Shown here: positions 55,032-64,000 of the stretch, in pieces
How positions within the stretch are numbered: the stretch's first letter is position 1
Layout of the letters: each line of letters begins with the position of its first letter
Origin: Amycolatopsis sp. EV170708-02-1
GTDB taxonomy: Bacteria; Actinomycetota; Actinomycetes; Mycobacteriales; Pseudonocardiaceae
NCBI RefSeq assembly: GCF_022479115.1
Contig: NZ_CP092497.1
Location: forward strand, 6,262,001-6,326,000
Length of the DNA: 64,000 nucleotides
Reading direction: 5' to 3'
Position numbers and translations under genes: made by a program
Notes under the pieces: model-generated
What the model saw: the letters and a program-made list of their open reading frames with translations, nothing else
Database searches by the model: none
What the model was told of the DNA's origin: nothing

Positions 55032-56275
55032 GACGAAGCGGCGGCGACCGGCGAAGGCGCCGAAGGTCATCTGCGCGGCGAACACGGCGAGCATCATGAT
55101 CCAGGGCACGGTCCAGCCGTGGGTGAGGTCGTGAAGCAGCCCGAAGAGGAACGGCCCGACGGCGGCCATCAGGTAGCCGATGCCCTGCGCCATCCCGGAC
55201 AGCCGCGCCGTGTCCTCGCCGGTGCGCGCCCGCAGCGCGATCACGGTCAGCGCGAGCGAGAAGACGCTCATGCCGAGCCCGATGAGGAGACACCAGAGCA
55301 GCGGCGAGGCGGCGGGCGCGACCATCATGCCGACCATGCCGGCGAAGCCCGGAACGCCCAGCCCGACGATCCACGGGCTCTGGCTCTTGTGCCGGGCGGC
55401 CATCGGCGCGACCACGAGACTGATCGGAACGGCGATGAGCGAGATCAGCCCGAGCAGCAGCCCGGAATCACCCTTGCTCACCCCCGCGTCGATCATCACC
55501 TCCGGCAGCCAGCCCATCACGACGTAGGCCAAAAAGGCCTGAGTGCCGAAGAAAAGCGTGACCATCCACGCAAGGGGGCTACGCAGGAGCGATCGCCCGC
55601 TACCCTGCTTGCCTGCCTCGGCAACGGGCGCACGTCCCGCACCGCGGGCTGCGAGAATCCAGACGAGGAGTGCGAGCACCGCCAGTACCGACCAGGCGCC
55701 GAGACCTTGGCGCCAGCCGCCGAACGCGTTCTCCAAGGGAGGGGTGAGCGCGGACCCCAGGGCGCCCCGCCCTGCAGAGCGGCGGTGTACACGCCGGTCA
55801 TCATGCCGACACGCGCCGGGAAGGAGTCCTTGATGACGACCGGGATCAGTACGTTCGCCAAGGCGATTCCCGCCGTGGCGACCAGGGTGCCCCCGAGCAC
55901 GACGTACGGTCCGTCGATCACGCGCAGCACCAGGCCCACGGCCAGCACCGAAAGCGCGGACGCGATGGCCGCGCCGATGCCGAACCGGCGGGCCAGCAGC
56001 GGCGCGGCGAGCCCGGCGGCGGCGAAACAGAGGCCGGGGAGCGTGGTGAGCACGCCGGCCCAGGTCGCCGTGGCGCCGAGGTCGTCGCGCATCTCGCCGA
56101 GCATGGGGCCGACGCTGGTGATCGCGGGGCGCAGATTGAGGGCCACCAGGATCACCGCGACACCGAGCAGGACGCCGCCGGTGATCACTCCCGGCCGCCA
56201 CTCCGTTTCGATCGAGCCTTCGAGTTCAAGGCTTTCGTCGAACGGGGCCACGGATTCTCGAGAGTCGACACGCAC
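55029..56275 (-). pseudogene. frameshifted CynX/NimT-type MFS transporter
   Basis: The upstream frame carries the first six membrane helices (ITGGVLLGVAVILVALNLRP, typical of the CynX group). Near 55763 the frame changes; adding one G in the GGGGCGCCCTGGGG stretch gives ALQGGAALGSALTPPL and joins the second six helices. The repaired product has 415 residues. I chose the GTG at 56275, which lies 7 bases after GATACT and fits a leaderless transcript; ATG 56296 is the alternative. It is divergent from a GntR regulator, which probably controls it. The cargo is unknown. Confidence 0.8.
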
Positions 56276-56323
56276 GTCGGCTAGTATCACATACATAGGA
56301 TGATTGGATGAAGGGACAACGCT

Positions 56324-57013
56324 GTGCCATTGGCCACCACGCGCCGTGCCGGCCTGGTCGATCAGGTCATCGAGCAGCTGCGTGACGCCGTCACGCAGGG
56401 AGAATGGCCCATCGGTCAGCGGATTCCGACGGAACCGGAGCTGGCCGGGCAGCTCGGCGTCGGGCGCAACACCGTCCGCGAGGCCGTTCGCGCGCTCGCG
56501 CACACGGGGCTGCTCGAGGTCCGCCAGGGCGACGGAACCTACGTGCGGGCGACGAGCGAGGTCTCGGGCGCCATCCGGCGGCTGTGCGGTTCCGAACTGC
56601 GCGAGGTGCTGCAGGTGCGGCGCATCCTCGAGGTCGAAGGCGCCCGGCTCGCGGCCGTGTCGCGGACCGAAGAGGAGGTCGTCGAGCTGCGTTCCCTGCT
56701 CGAACGCCGCAACGCCGAGCTGCGCGAGGGCCATTGGGAGGACTTCGCCCGCCTCGACGCGGAATTCCACTTCGCCGTCGTCCAAAGTGGACACAACACC
56801 CTGCTGACCGAGATGTACCGCGGGCTCACCGAGGTGATCACGGCCAGCGTGGCCGCCACGTCGAACGTGACGCCGGGACGCGAGTACCTGCCGGAGATAG
56901 GGCATGAAGGCCTCGCTGAGGCCATCGCCGACCGCGACGCCGACCGGGCCGCCAGCGAGGCGTGCGGTTTCCTGGACGAGCTCCTGGCCAGGGTGGACCA
57001 GGACGAGAGCTGA
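56324..57013 (+). CDS. GntR family regulator, FadR/FCD subfamily
   Basis: 229 residues. The winged helix is QVIEQLRDAVTQGEWPIGQR...LGVGRNTVREAVRALAHTG, and the C-terminal FCD domain has the metal-binding pattern with Asp/His in FARLDAEFHFAVV and a later His in IGHEGLAEAI. AAGGGA lies 7 bases before the GTG. As it is divergent from the MFS gene, it is probably a local repressor sensing an acid ligand. Confidence 0.9.
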   Translation: MPLATTRRAGLVDQVIEQLRDAVTQGEWPIGQRIPTEPELAGQLGVGRNTVREAVRALAHTGLLEVRQGDGTYVRATSEVSGAIRRLCGSELREVLQVRRILEVEGARLAAVSRTEEEVVELRSLLERRNAELREGHWEDFARLDAEFHFAVVQSGHNTLLTEMYRGLTEVITASVAATSNVTPGREYLPEIGHEGLAEAIADRDADRAASEACGFLDELLARVDQDES

Positions 57014-57020
57014 CCCCGCA

Positions 57021-57066
57021 CCTCGTGAGTGGCAAGGACGGTTCTAACCGTCCTTACCACTCACGA
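57021..57066. repeat. CTCGTGAGTGG-type hairpin repeat, copy 3
   Basis: Arms 57021-57042 and 57045-57066 pair at 21 of 22 positions (one G-T), loop CT. It lies between the GntR gene and the convergent map gene. Same family as 12703-12748 and 34028-34073. Confidence 0.8.
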
Positions 57067-57071
57067 GGCGT

Positions 57072-57929
57072 TTAGGGCAGCGTGAGGATTTCCGCGCCGT
57101 CCTCGGTCACCACGAGGGTGTGCTCGAACTGGGCCGTCCACTTCTTGTCCTTGGTGGTGACGGTCCAGTCGTCGGCCCAGATGTCGTAGTCGATGGTGCC
57201 GAGGGTGATCATCGGCTCGATCGTGAAGGTCATGCCCTGCTCGATGACCGTCTCGACGGACGGCTCCTCGTAGTGCAGCACGGTCGGCGCGGTGTGGAAC
57301 GCCGGCCCGACGCCGTGCCCGGTGAAGTCCCGCACGACCCCGTAGCCGAACCGCTTCGCGTAGGACTCGATGACGCGGCCGATCACGTTGAGCTGCCTGC
57401 CGGGGCGGACGGCCTTGATGGCGCGCATGGTGGCCTCGCGCGTGCGCTCGACCAGCAGCCGCGCCTCCTCCGAGACGTCACCCGCCAGGAACGTCGCGTT
57501 GGTGTCGCCGTGGACGCCGCCGATGAACGCGGTGACGTCGATGTTGCAGATGTCGCCGTCCTCGATCACCGTCGAATCCGGGATGCCGTGGCAGATCACC
57601 TCGTTGAGCGAGGTGCAGCACGACTTCGGGAACGCGCGGTAGCCGAGCGTCGACGGGTACGCGTGGTTGTCCAGCAGGAACTCGTGGATCACCTTGTCGA
57701 TGTCGTCGGTGGTCGCGCCGGGTTTGACGGCCTTGCCGCCCTCCTCCAGTGCCTGCGCCGCGATCCGGCTCGCGACCCGCATCGCCTCGATCACCTCGGG
57801 TGTGCGGACCCCGTTGCCCGTGTCGCGTTTCGGCGCCGGCCGGTCGACGTACTCGGGACGGGCGATGCTGGCGGGGACGACTCGCCTCGGCGTCTGGACG
57901 CCGGGCTTCAAGGGGGAGCGAACGGACAT
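57072..57929 (-). CDS. map: methionine aminopeptidase type I
   Basis: 285 residues. The five metal ligands are visible: Asp in [18 protein letters not shown] (two), His in [11 protein letters not shown], and Glu in FTIEPM and QFEHT. An N-terminal extension of about 40 residues with PxxP motifs precedes the catalytic domain, as in mycobacterial MapB. It removes the initiator methionine. TAGGCT ends 6 bases before the ATG (probably leaderless). Confidence 0.95.
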   Translation of the reverse strand: MSVRSPLKPGVQTPRRVVPASIARPEYVDRPAPKRDTGNGVRTPEVIEAMRVASRIAAQALEEGGKAVKPGATTDDIDKVIHEFLLDNHAYPSTLGYRAFPKSCCTSLNEVICHGIPDSTVIEDGDICNIDVTAFIGGVHGDTNATFLAGDVSEEARLLVERTREATMRAIKAVRPGRQLNVIGRVIESYAKRFGYGVVRDFTGHGVGPAFHTAPTVLHYEEPSVETVIEQGMTFTIEPMITLGTIDYDIWADDWTVTTKDKKWTAQFEHTLVVTEDGAEILTLP

Positions 57930-57952
57930 GGGCCCAGCCTACGACCTGGCGG

Positions 57953-59758
57953 CTAACCGAGCCCCGTCAGGAAGCGCTGGGCGGCCTCGACCGCGGGCCT
58001 GGACGTCCCCGCGTCGGTCGTGAGCACCGCGAAGGCCAGGTCCCCGGTGTAGCCGACGAACCAGCCGTGCGAATGCGTGCCGTCGCCGAACTGGGCCGTC
58101 CCGGTCTTGCCCCGGACGTCCGCCAACGGCTTGAGCAGCGTCGCCGTGCCGTCGGTGACGACCTCCCGCATCATCCCGCGCAGCGCGTCGAGCACCTCCG
58201 GTTTGATCGGTTTGCCGAGCCCGGACGACGTGGTGGCCATCCCCCGCACCAGTGTCGGCACCGGGACCTTCCCCGACTGGACCGTCGCGGTGGCGACCGC
58301 CAGGCCGAACGGGCTCGCCACCACGGTCCCCTGGCCGAACCCGTTCTCCGCCCGCTGCGCGACGGTGTTCGCCGGCGGCGACGAACCGGTGATCGTCGTC
58401 AGGCCCGGGATCACGAAGTCGGCTCCGACGCCGAGGTCGCGCGCGGCGTCGGTCAGGGCGGCGGGAGGCAGGTCGGTGGAGAGCTTCGCGAACGTCGTGT
58501 TGCAGGACTTGGCGAACGCCGTGGAGAGCGGGACGACGCCGAGGGCGAACTTGCCCTCGTTCGGCACCGTCCGGTTCTCGAAGGTGGCGGTGCCGGGGCA
58601 GTCCACGGGGCTGTCCGCCCGCACCGTGCCCGCGGACAAGGCCGCGACGGCGGTGGCCATCTTGAACGTGGAGCCCGGCGGGAAACGGCCGGTGAGCGCG
58701 ATCGCGCCCTGCGGGTCGGCCGGGGCGTTCTGCGCCACCGCCAGCAGTTCGCCGGTCGACGGCTGGATCGCGACCAGCGCGGAGGGCGTCGGGACCGGGG
58801 CGAGCGCCCGTTCCGCCGAACCCAGCGCCTTCACGCTGAGCGTGCTGACGACCGCGGGCGCCGGTTTGGGATTCTCGGAGTGCAGGTCGGTGATCTCGCC
58901 GCCGCCCGTGTCGAGCGTGACGACGCGCCAGCCCGCCGAGCCCTCCACCTGGTCCTCGACGAGCGACCGGACCGCGGGCAGCACCTGCTTGCCGAAGTTC
59001 TTGTCGTCCGGCAGCAGCCTTTCCTGCTGGCTGAACCGGACCCCGGGCAGGTCGTAGATCTGGGGCTTCACCTCTTGGTAGCTGTTCGCCCGTAGGCTCA
59101 CCACCGGGTAGCCGGAGCCGGGTTTGAGCGTCTTCACGCCGTCGCGGATCGACTGACCGGTCACCGACGGCTCGAACCGGTTGAGCGCCGCGCCGAGTTT
59201 GTCGGAGACGGCCACCAGGTCGCCCGCCTTCGCCGGATCGAGCACGACGCTGACGACCGTCTGCGGGCGCAGCAACGGCATCCCGTCGCGGTCCAGCACC
59301 GGCGCGAGATCCGGCGGGTCCGCCTTCAGCGCGATGCTCTGCTGCGCGGCCAGCTGTGGATGGAGCACGGTGGGCAGCCAGCGCACCTTCCAGCCGTCCT
59401 GGGTGGAATGGACCTGCGCGTCGGCTTTGTACGTCCAGGCCCGGCCGCGCGGCAGGCGCCAGGTGAGCTGATAGGTCGCCGTGCCGTTGTCCGCGCCGGA
59501 CGAATGCCGGACCTGCTTGTCCACGATGGTGATCGACTCGGGGGAAAGCGCCTTCCGCGCCATCTCCAGCGATTCGCGCGCGGCGTCCGGCGAATCGGTG
59601 AAGGTGGCCGCGGCGGCGACGTCACCGGACGACAGCCCGCCCAGGAAACCCGAGATGGCGTCTTCGGGACCGGAATCGGCGAAGAGACCGCACCCGGCGG
59701 CCGAGAGACCCACCATCCCCGCGAGCACGACGACGGCGACACGACGACCTGCAGGCAT
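57953..59758 (-). CDS. penicillin-binding lipoprotein (transpeptidase)
   Basis: 601 residues. A lipoprotein signal (VVVLAGMVGLSAAGCG, lipobox SAAGC) leads to an NTF2-like MecA N-terminal domain, a PBP dimerisation domain and the transpeptidase domain. The latter has STFK (catalytic Ser), SCN and KTG (RGKTGTAQFG). It cross-links peptidoglycan outside the membrane. It corresponds to Rv2864c (PbpLipo) of M. tuberculosis in both build and gene position. I start at ATG 59758, where the signal peptide begins. Confidence 0.93.
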   Translation of the reverse strand: MPAGRRVAVVVLAGMVGLSAAGCGLFADSGPEDAISGFLGGLSSGDVAAAATFTDSPDAARESLEMARKALSPESITIVDKQVRHSSGADNGTATYQLTWRLPRGRAWTYKADAQVHSTQDGWKVRWLPTVLHPQLAAQQSIALKADPPDLAPVLDRDGMPLLRPQTVVSVVLDPAKAGDLVAVSDKLGAALNRFEPSVTGQSIRDGVKTLKPGSGYPVVSLRANSYQEVKPQIYDLPGVRFSQQERLLPDDKNFGKQVLPAVRSLVEDQVEGSAGWRVVTLDTGGGEITDLHSENPKPAPAVVSTLSVKALGSAERALAPVPTPSALVAIQPSTGELLAVAQNAPADPQGAIALTGRFPPGSTFKMATAVAALSAGTVRADSPVDCPGTATFENRTVPNEGKFALGVVPLSTAFAKSCNTTFAKLSTDLPPAALTDAARDLGVGADFVIPGLTTITGSSPPANTVAQRAENGFGQGTVVASPFGLAVATATVQSGKVPVPTLVRGMATTSSGLGKPIKPEVLDALRGMMREVVTDGTATLLKPLADVRGKTGTAQFGDGTHSHGWFVGYTGDLAFAVLTTDAGTSRPAVEAAQRFLTGLG

Positions 59759-59808
59759 GCCCCGGATCCTGCCAGCCCGGGCACTGTCCACCCGGACGCA
59801 ACGCCGAT

Positions 59809-60666
59809 CTAGAACAGAACCGTCGCGTACTGCCCGACCTGCTGGAAGCCGATCTTGCGATAGGCGGCGAGCGCCGGGCTGTTGTAGGCGTTGACGTACA
59901 GGCTGGCCGTGCGGCCCATCCCGCGGACGAGCCTGGTCACCACGGACGCCGTCCCGGCGGTGCCGAGACCGCCGCCGCGGCGTTCCGGATGCACCCAGAC
60001 CCCCTGGATCTGGCCGACCGTGGAGGACATCGCGCCGATCTCGGCCTTGAAGACGACCTCGCCGTCCTCGAACCGCGCGAACGCCCGGCCACCGGCGATC
60101 AGCTCGGCGACGCGGGCGCGATACCCGGCGCCACCGTCACCGTTGCGGGGGTCGACGCCGACCTCCTCGACGAACATGGCGATCGCGGCCGGGAGATACC
60201 GGTCGAGCTCCTCCGGGCGCACCGCGCGGACCAGCGGATCGGCGGCGACGGACGGAATCCCGTCGAGCGCCAGCAACGGCTGGTCGTGCCGGACTTCCCT
60301 GGCGGGGCCCCATTCCGGCTCGAGTTCGTCCCACAGGCCCAATACCTGCTCGGCCGGGCCGACCAGCGACGAGCAGCTCCGCTGACGGCGCAGGGCGCGA
60401 TCGGCGAAGGAACGCAAGGCGGAGGCGTTGCCGCGCAACGGGATCAGATTCGGCCCGGAGAAGCACAACCCCTGGAGCCTGCCCGCCCGGACCGGGCGGG
60501 AATCTGCGGCCCAGAGCTCGCCACCGAGCCGCCAGGGGTCGAGACCCGCGGTCTCCACCCTGGCACTGACCATGCAGCTGCCGACCGGGTCTGTGGCGAG
60601 CGCGGCACGGACCGCGGGATAGTCCCGATCATCGAGCAGCCGTGCACCTGCAAGCCGCAACACCAC
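59809..60666 (-). CDS. GNAT family protein, Rv2867c-like (DUF4081 plus GNAT)
   Basis: 285 residues. The first half is a DUF4081-type domain (VETAGLDPWRLGGELWAA...), and the second half a GNAT domain (GQIQGVWVHPERRGGGLGTAG, YVNAYNSPALAAYRKIGF). Gene order next to ispG matches mycobacterial Rv2867c. The substrate is unknown. The start is one of two tandem GTG codons at 60666/60663. Confidence 0.88.
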   Translation of the reverse strand: MVLRLAGARLLDDRDYPAVRAALATDPVGSCMVSARVETAGLDPWRLGGELWAADSRPVRAGRLQGLCFSGPNLIPLRGNASALRSFADRALRRQRSCSSLVGPAEQVLGLWDELEPEWGPAREVRHDQPLLALDGIPSVAADPLVRAVRPEELDRYLPAAIAMFVEEVGVDPRNGDGGAGYRARVAELIAGGRAFARFEDGEVVFKAEIGAMSSTVGQIQGVWVHPERRGGGLGTAGTASVVTRLVRGMGRTASLYVNAYNSPALAAYRKIGFQQVGQYATVLF

Positions 60667-60743
60667 TCCAGAGTGCCAGATGAGCGGCGCAAACGGAACG
60701 CAAGCTTCACGACACGCTGAGAGAACTTCGGCAGGTCGGGATC

Positions 60744-60776
60744 ACCACGCCGGGAAAGGTCCGGTCCCGGCGTGGT
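60744..60776 (-). terminator. hairpin after ispG
   Basis: 12-base arms ACCACGCCGGGA and TCCCGGCGTGGT around a 9-base loop, 9 bases beyond the ispG stop. A likely terminator for the ispG transcript. Confidence 0.65.
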
Positions 60777-60785
60777 CTCGACCAG

Positions 60786-61937
60786 TCAGCCGACGGTGAC
60801 GGTGGGCTCGCCCTCGCCGATCGTCTGGCCCGACTCCTCGGCGATCCGCATGGCCTCTTCGATCAGCGTCTCGACGATCGCGTGCTCCGGCACGGTCTTG
60901 ATGACCTCGCCCTTGACGAAGATCTGGCCCTTGCCGTTGCCCGAGGCGACACCGAGGTCGGCCTCCCGTGCCTCGCCGGGACCGTTGACGACGCAGCCCA
61001 TGACCGCGACGCGCAGCGGGACCTCCATGCCCTCGAGCCCGGCGGTGACCTGCTCGGCGAGCGTGTAGACGTCCACCTGCGCGCGGCCGCACGAAGGGCA
61101 GGAGACGATCTCGAGCTTGCGCTCCTTGAGGTTCAGCGACTGCAGGATCTGGATCCCGACCTTGACCTCTTCCACCGGCGGCGCCGACAGTGAGACACGG
61201 ATCGTGTCGCCGATGCCCTGGCGCAGCAGCGCGCCGAAGGCCACGGCCGACTTGATGGTGCCCTGGAACGCCGGGCCAGCCTCGGTGACACCGAGGTGCA
61301 GCGGGTAGTCGCACTGCTCGGCGAGGATCTCGTACGCGCGCACCATGACCACCGGGTCGTTGTGCTTCACGGAGATCTTGACGTCGTAGAAGTCGTGCTC
61401 GGCGAACAGCGACGCCTCCCACAGCGCGGACTCGGCCAGCGCCTCCGGGGTCGCCTTGCCGTACTTGTCCATGATCCGCTTGTCCAGCGAACCCGCGTTG
61501 ACGCCGATCCGGATCGGGGTGCCGTGGTCCTTCGCGGCCCGCGCGATCTCCTTGACCTGGTCGTCGAACTTGCGAATGTTGCCCGGGTTCACCCGGACCG
61601 CCGCGCAGCCCGCCTCGATCGCGGCGAAGACGTACTTCGGCTGGAAGTGGATGTCGGCGATCACCGGGATCTGCGACTTCTTCGCGATCGCGGGCAGCGC
61701 CTCGGCGTCGTCCGCAGACGGGCACGCGACGCGCACGATGTCACAGCCCGCAGCGGTCAGCTCGGCGATCTGCTGCAGGGTCGCGTTGACGTCGGAAGTG
61801 AGCGTGGTGGTCATCGACTGCACCGAAATCGGGTGCTCGCTGCCGACGCCGACCGGCCCGACCTGCAGCTGTCGGGTCTTACGACGCTCGGAGAGGACGG
61901 GAGGGGGAAGCGCTGGCATACCAAGAGCGACAGTCAC
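60786..61937 (-). CDS. ispG: 4-hydroxy-3-methylbut-2-enyl diphosphate synthase
   Basis: 383 residues of the MEP isoprenoid pathway. It has a TIM barrel with [13 protein letters not shown] and IHFQPKYVF, and a C-terminal 4Fe-4S domain with cysteines in SCPSCGRAQ and [10 protein letters not shown]. It converts MEcPP to HMBPP. TACGCT ends 7 bases before the GTG start (probably leaderless). Together with dxr two genes away it gives two MEP steps in this block. Confidence 0.96.
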   Translation of the reverse strand: MTVALGMPALPPPVLSERRKTRQLQVGPVGVGSEHPISVQSMTTTLTSDVNATLQQIAELTAAGCDIVRVACPSADDAEALPAIAKKSQIPVIADIHFQPKYVFAAIEAGCAAVRVNPGNIRKFDDQVKEIARAAKDHGTPIRIGVNAGSLDKRIMDKYGKATPEALAESALWEASLFAEHDFYDVKISVKHNDPVVMVRAYEILAEQCDYPLHLGVTEAGPAFQGTIKSAVAFGALLRQGIGDTIRVSLSAPPVEEVKVGIQILQSLNLKERKLEIVSCPSCGRAQVDVYTLAEQVTAGLEGMEVPLRVAVMGCVVNGPGEAREADLGVASGNGKGQIFVKGEVIKTVPEHAIVETLIEEAMRIAEESGQTIGEGEPTVTVG

Positions 61938-61972
61938 GCCTTCAAGCGTACCTACCCCGATCGGCGGACATA

Positions 61973-62006
61973 CACGACGTCAGCCGTCACGGTGAGCAGC
62001 GTTACC
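61973..62006 (-). repeat. degenerate copy of the rip1 3' coding end
   Basis: 34 bases that match 62080-62113 (the end of rip1) at 28 positions. Read on the minus strand both encode VTLLTVTAD(I/V)V, and five of the six differences are synonymous. No start codon is evident for the copy, so it may be a remnant of a tandem duplication. Confidence 0.5.
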
Positions 62007-62055
62007 TGGGCAGCCCAATGATGCTGACAGCGCGCTCCGTCGCCACCCTCCCGCG

Positions 62056-63297
62056 TCACTGGAACAGCTTGACCGGGTTCACGATGTCGGCGGTGACGGT
62101 GAGCAGAGTCACCGCGCCGCCGATGAAGACGAGCACCATCGTGACCGCGGACAGCTTCGTGTAGTCGACCGGTCCGCCCGCCGCCTTGCCGCGCAGTTTC
62201 CGGAACCAGTCCCGGACGCGCTCGTACCAGACGACCGCGATATGGCCGCCGTCGAGCGGGAGCAGCGGCAGCAGGTTGAACACGCCGATGAAGAAGTTCA
62301 GGCTCGCCAGCAGGAGCACGAAGATCTCCCACAGGCCGCGCTCGGCGGCCTCGCCACCGATCCGGCTGGCGCCGACGACGCTGACCGGGGTGTTCGGGTC
62401 GCGCTCGCCGCCGAAGATGGACTCCACCACCGCGGGGATCCGCGACGGGAACTCGATCAGCCGCTTGGCGGTCTCGGAGAACATCGTGCCGGTGAAGCTG
62501 AGCGTCCCGCCGATCGCGTCGACGGGGCCGTAGGTCAGCAGCGGCGGCGCGGTGTTCTGGATCGGCGAGGCACCGATCATGCCGACGTCCTTGACCGTGG
62601 TGTTGTTGGAACCGTCGGCGACCAGCCGCTGCACACGCGGCACGTCGACGGTCAGGTTCAGCCGCTGCCCGTTGCGCTCGACGACGAACGGCGTCGGACC
62701 GCCGGCGACCTGGACGGCCGCGAGCATTTCGCGCCAGGTCTTGATCGGCTTGCCGGCGACGGAGACGACCTTGTCGCCCGCCTGGAGACCGGCGGTCTTC
62801 GCGGGGGTCGGGGCGTTCGGCGGGCAGGTGGTGTCGTTCAGCTGCTCCACCGTGGTGGCCGCACGGGCACACGACGTGGCGCTGATCACGGCCTCGGTGG
62901 GAGCGGCCTGGGCGGCCGGATTCGGCAGGCCCATGGTGACGGCCATCAGGTAGAGAATGATGAAACCGAGGATGAAGTGCATCGCCGAGCCCGCCGACAT
63001 GACGACGGTGCGCTTCCAGGTCTTGAAGCGCCACATCGCGCGCTTCGACTCTTCCGGGGTGACCTCGTCGAGCGCGGTCATGCCCGCGATGTCGCAGAAC
63101 CCGCCGAGCGGGATCCACTTCACGCCGTATTCGGTCTCACCGCGACGGAAGGAGAAGATGGTCGGCCCGAAGCCGATGAAGTAGCGCCGGACCTTCATGC
63201 CGAAGGCTTTCGCCGCCCACATGTGGCCGGCCTCGTGCAGCGCGACGGACAGGCAGATGCCCAGCGCGAACAGCACGATCCCGAGAATGAAGACCAC
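62056..63297 (-). CDS. rip1: site-2 protease, Rip1/RseP family
   Basis: 413-residue membrane zinc protease. The zinc motif HEAGH is in the first helix (SVALHEAGHMWAAKAF), the third ligand Asp is in LLPLDGGHIAVV, and a PDZ domain (KTAGLQAGDKVVSVAG) lies between. It cleaves anti-sigma factors inside the membrane; in mycobacteria Rip1 controls several sigma-factor pathways. Gene order rip1-ispG matches Rv2869c-Rv2868c. It starts 3 bases after the dxr stop. Confidence 0.94.
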   Translation of the reverse strand: MVFILGIVLFALGICLSVALHEAGHMWAAKAFGMKVRRYFIGFGPTIFSFRRGETEYGVKWIPLGGFCDIAGMTALDEVTPEESKRAMWRFKTWKRTVVMSAGSAMHFILGFIILYLMAVTMGLPNPAAQAAPTEAVISATSCARAATTVEQLNDTTCPPNAPTPAKTAGLQAGDKVVSVAGKPIKTWREMLAAVQVAGGPTPFVVERNGQRLNLTVDVPRVQRLVADGSNNTTVKDVGMIGASPIQNTAPPLLTYGPVDAIGGTLSFTGTMFSETAKRLIEFPSRIPAVVESIFGGERDPNTPVSVVGASRIGGEAAERGLWEIFVLLLASLNFFIGVFNLLPLLPLDGGHIAVVWYERVRDWFRKLRGKAAGGPVDYTKLSAVTMVLVFIGGAVTLLTVTADIVNPVKLFQ

Positions 63298-63300
63298 GCG

Positions 63301-64000
63301 CTACTTCCCCTTACCGATCAGCGCACCGGCACGCGCGCGAGCCCAGCGCTCGGCAGCTAGTACGTCATCAACGTCGCGAGGTTCACGACGCCATTCGTCG
63401 GCGGCTTCCACCACCTGGGCAATAGTGTCCACAATCGAGGTGAAGCCGGTGTTCTGTGCCAGGAAGGCGGCCACCAGCTCTTCGTTCGCCGCGTTGTAGA
63501 CCGCCGGGATGCAGCCACCGACGGTCCCGGCGTGCCGCGCCAGCTCGACGGCGGGGAACGCGTCGTTGTCCAACGGCTCGAAAGTCCAGCTCGCGGGCTT
63601 GTCCCAGACGCACGCGGCCGCCGCGCCGGGCACGCGGTCCGGCCAGTGCAGCGCCAGCGCGATCGGCAGCCGCATGTCGGGCGGGCTGGCCTGGGCGATC
63701 GTCGAACCGTCCACGAAGGTCACCATCGAGTGGATGATCGACTGCGGGTGGACGACCACGTCGATGCGGTCTGTCTCGATGTCGAACAGGAGCTTCGCCT
63801 CGATCAGCTCCAGGCCCTTGTTGACCAAAGTGGACGAGTTGATCGTGATGAGCGGCCCCATCGACCAGGTCGGATGCGCCATCGCCTGCTCGACGGTGAC
63901 GTCGGCCAGCTCCTCGCGCTTGCGTCCGCGGAACGGGCCGCCCGAGGCGGTGAGCACCAGCCGGGCGACCTCGGACTCGCGGCCGGCACGCAGGGCCTGC
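63301..64000 (-). CDS. dxr: 1-deoxy-D-xylulose 5-phosphate reductoisomerase (5' partial)
   Basis: The C-terminal 232 residues are visible; the N-terminal NADPH domain lies beyond the window edge. Signatures: [12 protein letters not shown] (catalytic loop), [24 protein letters not shown] and [12 protein letters not shown]. It catalyses the first committed MEP step. It is presumably co-transcribed with rip1, with 3 bases between them. Confidence 0.95.
   Translation of the reverse strand, partial: QALRAGRESEVARLVLTASGGPFRGRKREELADVTVEQAMAHPTWSMGPLITINSSTLVNKGLELIEAKLLFDIETDRIDVVVHPQSIIHSMVTFVDGSTIAQASPPDMRLPIALALHWPDRVPGAAAACVWDKPASWTFEPLDNDAFPAVELARHAGTVGGCIPAVYNAANEELVAAFLAQNTGFTSIVDTIAQVVEAADEWRREPRDVDDVLAAERWARARAGALIGKGK

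Overview
The window is high-GC chromosomal DNA of an actinomycete, most likely Amycolatopsis or a close relative in the Pseudonocardiales. I infer this from the GC-rich third codon positions, many GTG/TTG starts, a mycothione reductase, an Lsr2-family protein, several secreted subtilisin and trypsin proteases, and a right-hand block (map, penicillin-binding lipoprotein, GNAT protein, ispG, rip1, dxr) that matches the Rv2861c-Rv2870c order of mycobacteria. No rRNA, tRNA, CRISPR array, phage or transposase gene was found.

Layout. 1-12.7 kb: the 3' part of a beta-ketoacyl-ACP synthase, a secreted ricin-type lectin, a BTAD regulator fused to an alpha/beta hydrolase, a CtpE-like P-type ATPase, a DUF3145 gene, a subtilase, a frameshifted membrane protein, a flavin disulfide oxidoreductase, and an Lsr2-like protein carrying a histone-H1-like Lys/Ala tail. 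12.7-16.3 kb: a transhydrogenase operon (pntA1-pntA2-pntB) translationally coupled to a lipoate-ligase-like gene. 16.5-19.7 kb: a TetR regulator divergent from a ferredoxin reductase plus acyl desaturase pair, with a palindromic operator between them. 19.8-25.2 kb: a two-component system, GNAT and XRE-cupin genes, DUF3626, YjbQ and a membrane protein. 25.2-30.9 kb: a HAD hydrolase and three paralogous single-pass membrane proteins around a rhomboid-like/DUF2156 protein. 30.9-37 kb: proS and small metabolic genes, including a degenerate APH-fold protein. 37-46 kb: a trypsin, an FAD oxidoreductase, two adjacent subtilases and a large LuxR regulator. 46-55 kb: RIO kinase, DEAD-box helicase, bioF, GNAT, trypsin, M15 peptidase and mycothione reductase. 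55-64 kb: MFS/GntR pair, then the map-to-dxr block.

Three themes run through the whole window. First, intergenic gaps hold a family of long hairpin repeats, and two gaps hold dyad-symmetric arrays with an exact 21-bp period. Second, six genes are broken by what look like single-base deletions in G/C runs, eight in all, which is more suggestive of base-calling error than of gene decay. Third, at least twelve genes have a TANNNT or closely similar -10 hexamer ending 6-7 bases before the start codon, so many transcripts here are probably leaderless.

Functionally the window mixes housekeeping (proS, map, ispG, dxr, transhydrogenase), envelope and secretion genes (PBP, Rip1, proteases, DUF2156 protein) and redox genes (mycothione reductase, flavoproteins).
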